A DNA stretch of 64,000 nucleotides, from positions 1 to 64,000 of the forward strand of contig JAKSPE010000007.1 of NCBI GenBank assembly GCA_024405015.1, read 5' to 3'. The stretch comes from Sphaerochaetaceae bacterium (GTDB taxonomy: Bacteria; Spirochaetota; Spirochaetia; Sphaerochaetales; Sphaerochaetaceae). Numbering within the stretch: position 1 is the stretch's first letter; each line of letters starts with the position of its first letter. Shown piece by piece: positions 60,212-64,000 of this stretch. A program made the position numbers and the translations under genes. The notes under the pieces are model-generated. The model searched no databases. It worked only from the letters and a program-made list of their open reading frames with translations, and was not told the DNA's origin.

Positions 60212-60790
60212 ATGAAAGAGACAATTAAGAATCTTAGAGAGTATTATGATTTTTCTCAAACGCAGATTGCATCAAGAATCGGAGTTTCTCGCCAGATGTA
60301 CATCAGATATGAGAACGGTGAAACCGAACCTAATCTGAAGACCATTTCTGCCTTATGCCGAATCTACAAAGTTCCTTATCATGTCATCATCGATAACGAG
60401 TATTCCAAAGGACTTCCTGAACAATGGGAATCAAAGACTGAGTCCTGGGAGACTTCAAGTGTTTTTTTTAATGACCTTTCTGGAGTATCTGCTTCAGAGT
60501 CTGCTCCATCCTATGGCTTTGAAGGTTCTAGAGCAGTAAAGGCGAATGTCGCTCTTTCTGAAATTGTTACATTAATCAGACAGTTGAATCTGTCTGAGAG
60601 GCTTCAGTTGATTTCATTTCTCGCGGATAGTACCAGACTGGATCAGGAGAGTGGTGTCCTCAAGAAAGCCAGTGCTTGTGCAAAGATGAAAGGCCTGAAA
60701 AAAGAAGAGACTTGTGCTCTTTTTGAGAAATATGCGGGATGTATTGATTCTGACAGTATTGATTACAGGGAAGAGCTTCTTTCTCCCTAA
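60212..60790 (+). CDS. XRE family helix-turn-helix regulator
   Basis: The protein has 192 residues. The XRE HTH is at the N-terminus: I-K-N-L-R-E-Y-Y-D-F-S-Q-T-Q-I-A-S-R-I-G-V-S-R-Q-(M-Y-I-R-Y-E-N-G). The remainder is helical and unassigned. The ATG at 60212 is chosen because a complete promoter with a -35/operator palindrome lies directly upstream; the longer frame starts inside the -35 box. Autoregulation is likely. Target genes unknown. Confidence 0.85.
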   Translation: MKETIKNLREYYDFSQTQIASRIGVSRQMYIRYENGETEPNLKTISALCRIYKVPYHVIIDNEYSKGLPEQWESKTESWETSSVFFNDLSGVSASESAPSYGFEGSRAVKANVALSEIVTLIRQLNLSERLQLISFLADSTRLDQESGVLKKASACAKMKGLKKEETCALFEKYAGCIDSDSIDYREELLSP

Positions 60791-60821
60791 TGGGATTGCT
60801 GAAGTGATCCAGATATAGCAA

Positions 60822-61724
60822 TCACTCCGGATTCTTCCAACTTTCGCAAAGGTTCTCAAAGTCGGTCTTGTAGATGCCCAGTCGTGGGCGGACTTCGTCG
60901 TTGATGACCTTGCCGATCATCTTTGGACCCTTCTTGATGAAGTTTCGGCCCTTGACCTGGTGCACGGACAGAGCCTTGGAGTAGAAGCGCTGGAAACCCT
61001 GCTGCTCGGAGCGGTCCTCGATGAGAAACTGCTTGGCATAGAACAGAACGGCTGTGTCATTTGTGGTGTAGATCGGATAACCGTAGAGCCAGCAGCGAGT
61101 ACCGAAGTCCAAGGCCTGCCAGTAGGCTCCGGAGATCTCCTCATCGTAGCCGCGAAGGCGCTGGAAGAGAGCGCGGTCATACAAGCCGATACCCAAGAAC
61201 GGGTAGAGGTTGGAGTCGCACGGAGAGTTTGGCATGAAGGAAAGAGGGTCAACTTCCTTGCCGCTGATACGAGGGGCTCGGATGGTAGGAATCTTTTCCT
61301 TGCTCTTGTTGAAGATCCATGGACACAGGACGGCAGGATGCTCGTCTGCCTTCATTTTGGCTTCCATCGGTTTCCAGTCAAAAGCCATGAGGTTTGTGTC
61401 GCTGCGGGTTGCGAAGAAGTAGGTGGTCATACACACATCGGCAAGTGCGTTGATGCGCTCGGCCAGTGATGGAGCATTCGGAAACACGATGAAGGTGACG
61501 TCGGAGTAGCGGCTCTGCATCTCCTCGACCGTGAGTCTGTCAGCCTGGGTCACCACATGAAGACAATAGTTGAAGTTGGCGGTAAACCAATCAAGGCTCT
61601 CGCGAAGGTCCTCGATGTTTGCCGTATCCATAATGCCGACGGCGAGGAACTCCTCTCGGTGGAGCTGGTTGATGAGTCTTCCTATGTCCTGTTTTCTGCT
61701 GATGACCTGATACTTCTGATTCAC
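60822..61724 (-). CDS. Glycosyltransferase-like protein (GT-A fold suspected)
   Basis: The 300-residue protein has no signal peptide. The pattern A-T-R-S-D-T-N-L-M (possible DxD-like site), C-P-W-I-F, L-G-I-G-L-Y-D-R-A-L-F-Q-R-L-R-G-Y-D-E and A-L-D-F-G-T-R-C-W-L-Y-G resembles family 2 glycosyltransferases in their acceptor half. The first third is divergent. It could decorate a cell-surface polymer. A GTG start lies 7 nt behind a -10 box, so this is another leaderless candidate. Assignment is tentative. Confidence 0.55.
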   Translation of the reverse strand: MNQKYQVISRKQDIGRLINQLHREEFLAVGIMDTANIEDLRESLDWFTANFNYCLHVVTQADRLTVEEMQSRYSDVTFIVFPNAPSLAERINALADVCMTTYFFATRSDTNLMAFDWKPMEAKMKADEHPAVLCPWIFNKSKEKIPTIRAPRISGKEVDPLSFMPNSPCDSNLYPFLGIGLYDRALFQRLRGYDEEISGAYWQALDFGTRCWLYGYPIYTTNDTAVLFYAKQFLIEDRSEQQGFQRFYSKALSVHQVKGRNFIKKGPKMIGKVINDEVRPRLGIYKTDFENLCESWKNPE

Positions 61725-61731
61725 GTCTTAA

Positions 61732-61760
61732 ATAGTAATGACAAACGAAAGGTTTGGCAA
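61732..61760 (-). promoter_or_regulatory. Leaderless promoter of the glycosyltransferase-like gene
   Basis: Minus strand: TTGCCA (61755-61760), 17-bp spacer, TACTAT (61732-61737), then 7 nt to the GTG. Confidence 0.55.
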
Positions 61761-61777
61761 CAACGCGAAGGCCATTT

Positions 61778-62845
61778 TCAAAGGTCGATTCGGATTGTCA
61801 GCGTCTGCTCATCTACCACGTAATTTAGGCTCTGAAGGTCCTGTCCTGTGACGGATTTGAGAAGCTCGAAGATTCCCTGGTTGGTGAAAAGGTCCTCGAT
61901 GGCTGCGCTGAAAGCGCGGTATGAGGAAAAGCGTACAACCGGCTTTCTTCCAATGGCTATGGCATTGGAGAAGGCTCTGGCAACCTCGTCGCGAGTATAG
62001 GTTGCAACCTTGAGATTGTAGTGGTTGAAGAAGTTCAGATCGGTGTTGTCACACTGTGGAATCGGAACAATGTTTGCAATGGTGTGGGAGCCCAGAATCT
62101 CTTCGGTGGTGGCACAAAGGAACGTGTAATCGATCTCGTTGCTGCCGGCTGTCATGGAAAGTCCGCTTGTGACATCCACGTGGTACCACGATCCGTCAAT
62201 GTTCACGATGTTCCATTCGTGGCCGAGTGTGCTTCCCAGAATGTTGTAGCGCTGGTCGATTCTGCCGTTGACTACCGTGCATGGGATGCCCAGGCACTGC
62301 AAGATGAACTGGAATGCCTTGGAGAACGAGGCACATACTCCACTATGGTTTACCATGACCGAGTACATGCTCTGGTCCAGGTTCAGCTCGTCGTAGGTGC
62401 AGTTGGTGACCATCCAGTCATAGACGGCCTTGACCGTCTCGTAGCCAGGCTCAAGGCTTGGCAAGGTGAGGGCAATCTCTATCAGGGCGTTTTCCAACTG
62501 TGCATTGCGCTCCTGGATTTGAGGAAGGTCCATGTTGAAGTCAAACTCGACATGATGGCCGCTGACGGTGTTGTTCACATAGCTTGTCACATAGGTGTAG
62601 CCGTCAGACCAGTAGACCTCCGGATGATCCATGAGAAAGCAGTTGTAGGCCTTCTGGATGGTGGCCTGGGAGAAGGAGCCGCTGTTCCAGCTTCGGATCA
62701 GGTGGGTCAGACAGTCGGAGATGGCTTCGTAGGCCATCTGCTCACCCATGGTGAGGTTGTCGTAGCAGTAGCTGTCTACGCCAGAGGCAAAGAGAAGGCT
62801 GCACAGACAAAGAAGAGAAAAGACAACACATAAAACCTTACGCAT
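61778..62845 (-). CDS. Secreted transglutaminase-like protein
   Basis: The 355-residue protein has a signal peptide (M-R-K-V-L-C-V-V-F-S... L-L-F-A-S-G). The transglutaminase/protease core shows the triad: Cys in S-G-V-C-A-S-F, His in G-H-E-W-N-I-V and Asp in H-V-D-V-T-S-G. Bacterial members cleave or cross-link peptides, often at the cell wall. The start at 62845 overlaps the end of trmL by 8 bp, so both are on one message; the functional link is not obvious. Confidence 0.82.
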   Translation of the reverse strand: MRKVLCVVFSLLCLCSLLFASGVDSYCYDNLTMGEQMAYEAISDCLTHLIRSWNSGSFSQATIQKAYNCFLMDHPEVYWSDGYTYVTSYVNNTVSGHHVEFDFNMDLPQIQERNAQLENALIEIALTLPSLEPGYETVKAVYDWMVTNCTYDELNLDQSMYSVMVNHSGVCASFSKAFQFILQCLGIPCTVVNGRIDQRYNILGSTLGHEWNIVNIDGSWYHVDVTSGLSMTAGSNEIDYTFLCATTEEILGSHTIANIVPIPQCDNTDLNFFNHYNLKVATYTRDEVARAFSNAIAIGRKPVVRFSSYRAFSAAIEDLFTNQGIFELLKSVTGQDLQSLNYVVDEQTLTIRIDL

Positions 62846-63368
62846 CGCTCTCGCTCCAAGTGTGCTCATTCAGCTGTCCCTGTGTTCTAAGGCCTTCAAA
62901 ACCACATTGTCTTAGTATATCGTAAACTGCTATGGCAACAGCATTTGAAAGGTTCAGAGAGCGCTTTCCCTCCAGCATGGGAATGCGCACGCAGGTGTCG
63001 GCGTTCTTCAGAAGAAGTTCTTCATCTAAGCCCTGGCTTTCACGTCCGAAGGCAAGCCAGATTTCGTCCTTTCCAGAAGCTTTGAGTTCACCTACCGGAA
63101 TGTCCCAGAAGTTGGTACGACCTTTTTGGGAGAAGTAGAAGATCTTCTGCTCCCCGTGCTGGGAGAAGAAATCTTCGTCGTTTTCGTACTGGTGAATCTC
63201 AAGACCTTCCCAGTAGTCCAGTCCGGCACGGCGCAGATGCTTTTCGTCCAGCGAGAAACCCAGCGGATGCACAAGGTGCAGTGCGGCTCCTGTGGCGCTG
63301 CAGGTACGGGAAATGTTACCCGTGTTCTGAGGAATCTCCGGCTGGAAAAGGACAATGTTGATCTTCAC
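62838..63368 (-). CDS. trmL: tRNA (cytidine(34)-2'-O)-methyltransferase
   Basis: TrmL methylates the ribose of the wobble base in tRNA-Leu isoacceptors. The 176-residue SPOUT enzyme opens I-N-I-V-L-F-Q-P-E-I-P-Q-N-T-G-N and carries L-A-F-G-R-E-S-Q-G-L and R-S-L-N-L-S-N-A-V-A-I. The GTG start at 63368 is chosen because this conserved N-terminus begins there and a -10 box ends 7 nt before it; a longer frame from 63440 would cross the promoter. Its end overlaps the transglutaminase gene. Confidence 0.93.
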   Translation of the reverse strand: MKINIVLFQPEIPQNTGNISRTCSATGAALHLVHPLGFSLDEKHLRRAGLDYWEGLEIHQYENDEDFFSQHGEQKIFYFSQKGRTNFWDIPVGELKASGKDEIWLAFGRESQGLDEELLLKNADTCVRIPMLEGKRSLNLSNAVAIAVYDILRQCGFEGLRTQGQLNEHTWSESDA

Positions 63369-63375
63369 AGCGCCA

Positions 63376-63405
63376 AGAATAGCACAATCGGCGGCAAAAG
63401 GTGAA
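63376..63405 (-). promoter_or_regulatory. Leaderless promoter of trmL
   Basis: Minus strand: TTCACC (63400-63405), 18-bp spacer, TATTCT (63376-63381), then 7 nt to the GTG. Confidence 0.5.
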
Positions 63406-63424
63406 CAAGGCCCGTGTGCCCATG

Positions 63425-63453
63425 TTGAAAGCCTTTTCACTTTGTATTATAGT
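63425..63453 (+). promoter_or_regulatory. Promoter of serS
   Basis: TTGAAA (63425-63430), 17-bp spacer, TATAGT (63448-63453). The leader contains the inverted pair AAGTGC/GCACTT around 63460-63485 and an AGAGG ribosome site. Confidence 0.6.
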
Positions 63454-63501
63454 CTACGCAAGTGCGCATACGAAATTTGCACTTTTAGAGGTATACAAAA
63501 A

Positions 63502-64000
63502 ATGATTGATTACAGAGAGCTTAAGGCCAGACGTGACGAAATCGCAAAGAACATCGTAGACCGTAACATGAAGGTCGATGTGGATGAAGCCATCAGACTT
63601 CAGGATAAGAGAGCAGAGCTTATGAAGATCGCTGAGGATCTCAGAGCCGCCAGAAATGAGAACGCTTCCAAGATGAAGGGTAAGATGGACAATGAGACTC
63701 GCCAGGCTCTCATCGCTGAAGGCCGTGAGGTCAAGGAGAAGATCGCCGCAACAGAGGCAGAGCTCGAGACCGTTGACAAGGACTTCAACGCAATCATCAG
63801 ACAGATTCCAAACTATGCTCATCCAAAAGCACCAGTTGGAAAGGAAGACAAGGACAACACCGCCATCAAGTATGTCGGAAAGCCACCAGTATTCAACTTC
63901 AAGCCACTGGATCACGTTCAGATCGGTGAGAAGATGGACCTCATTGACTTTGAGACCGGTACAAAGGTCAGCGGACCTAAGTTCTACTATCTGAAGAACG
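63502..64000 (+). CDS. serS: Seryl-tRNA synthetase (3' end missing)
   Basis: The first 166 codons are present; the gene runs off the right edge. The N-terminus is the typical long antiparallel coiled-coil arm of class II SerRS (I-D-Y-R-E-L-K-A-R-R-D-E-I, then many charged heptads), followed by I-P-N-Y-A-H-P-K-A-P-V-G-K and the start of the catalytic domain (F-N-F-K-P-L-D-H-V-Q-I-G). It charges tRNA-Ser. AGAGG lies 11 nt before the ATG. Confidence 0.93.
   Translation, partial: MIDYRELKARRDEIAKNIVDRNMKVDVDEAIRLQDKRAELMKIAEDLRAARNENASKMKGKMDNETRQALIAEGREVKEKIAATEAELETVDKDFNAIIRQIPNYAHPKAPVGKEDKDNTAIKYVGKPPVFNFKPLDHVQIGEKMDLIDFETGTKVSGPKFYYLKN

Noticed and set aside
63454-63501. T-box in front of serS
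   Set aside because: The leader is under 50 nt and lacks a T-box motif or terminator; T-boxes are not expected outside Firmicutes-like groups.

Overview
The window looks like a chromosomal segment of a free-living or gut-associated spirochaete (Spirochaetota, perhaps Sphaerochaetaceae or a Treponema relative). This rests on general character, not on a phylogenetic marker: many small lipoproteins with [LV]-x-S-C lipoboxes, an ABC binding protein whose leader ends in a spirochaete-style A-N-G-A-Q-E, a RarA-type ATPase with a long methyltransferase-like tail, Rex, and large paralogous outer-membrane barrel proteins. Base composition is near 50% GC. There is no prophage, CRISPR array or rRNA operon. 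The only transposase-like gene is a REP-type (RAYT) one at 52759-53490.

Layout. 1-9047: DUF554 membrane protein (partial), MATE pump, aspartate kinase, a predicted beta-helix lipoprotein, an M20 peptidase, a nucleotidase-guanylate kinase fusion and a membrane-bound alpha/beta hydrolase. 9048-12768: tRNA-Leu with an unusual structured element behind it, a hydrolase, a DUF5058 membrane pair, a DUF2442/HTH protein and tRNA-Lys. 13021-28991: two paralogous outer-membrane proteins, gltBD behind a leader terminator, a cytoplasmic GH28 pectinase, a second MATE pump, a DUF1295 enzyme, a tandem hairpin/peptide repeat, rex and a lipase-like lipoprotein. 29069-33070: a LacI regulator, FGGY kinase and fucose/arabinose-type isomerase operon with an operator on its own promoter.

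33978-44370: a serine-palmitoyltransferase-like gene, then a nine-gene block under a TetR regulator (M20D amidohydrolase, NAD epimerase, DapA-like lyase, complete branched-chain-amino-acid-type ABC transporter), then a truncated copy of the 3' end of the palmitoyltransferase gene. The block therefore sits between direct repeats. 44445-46212: a cupin gene with two KdgR-like palindromes around its promoter, and an IclR regulator. 46213-64000: tRNA-Arg (with a second copy of the structured element), tRNA-His, RarA fusion, RluA enzyme, Bax-inhibitor-1 protein, exonuclease VII, RAYT, ferredoxin, topoisomerase III, a Schlafen-type regulator, PlsC and lipid kinase, an XRE regulator, a glycosyltransferase-like protein, a transglutaminase, TrmL and the start of serS.

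Cross-cutting observations. (1) Two copies of a folded element lie 54-55 nt behind different tRNA genes. Their stems differ in sequence but keep pairing, and each ends in a decayed copy of the 3' end of its own tRNA. (2) About nine genes have a good -10 box ending only 6-10 nt before the start codon and no Shine-Dalgarno sequence, so leaderless transcripts look common. (3) Several regulators carry palindromes on their own promoters. All functions come from reading the sequence; no database search was possible.
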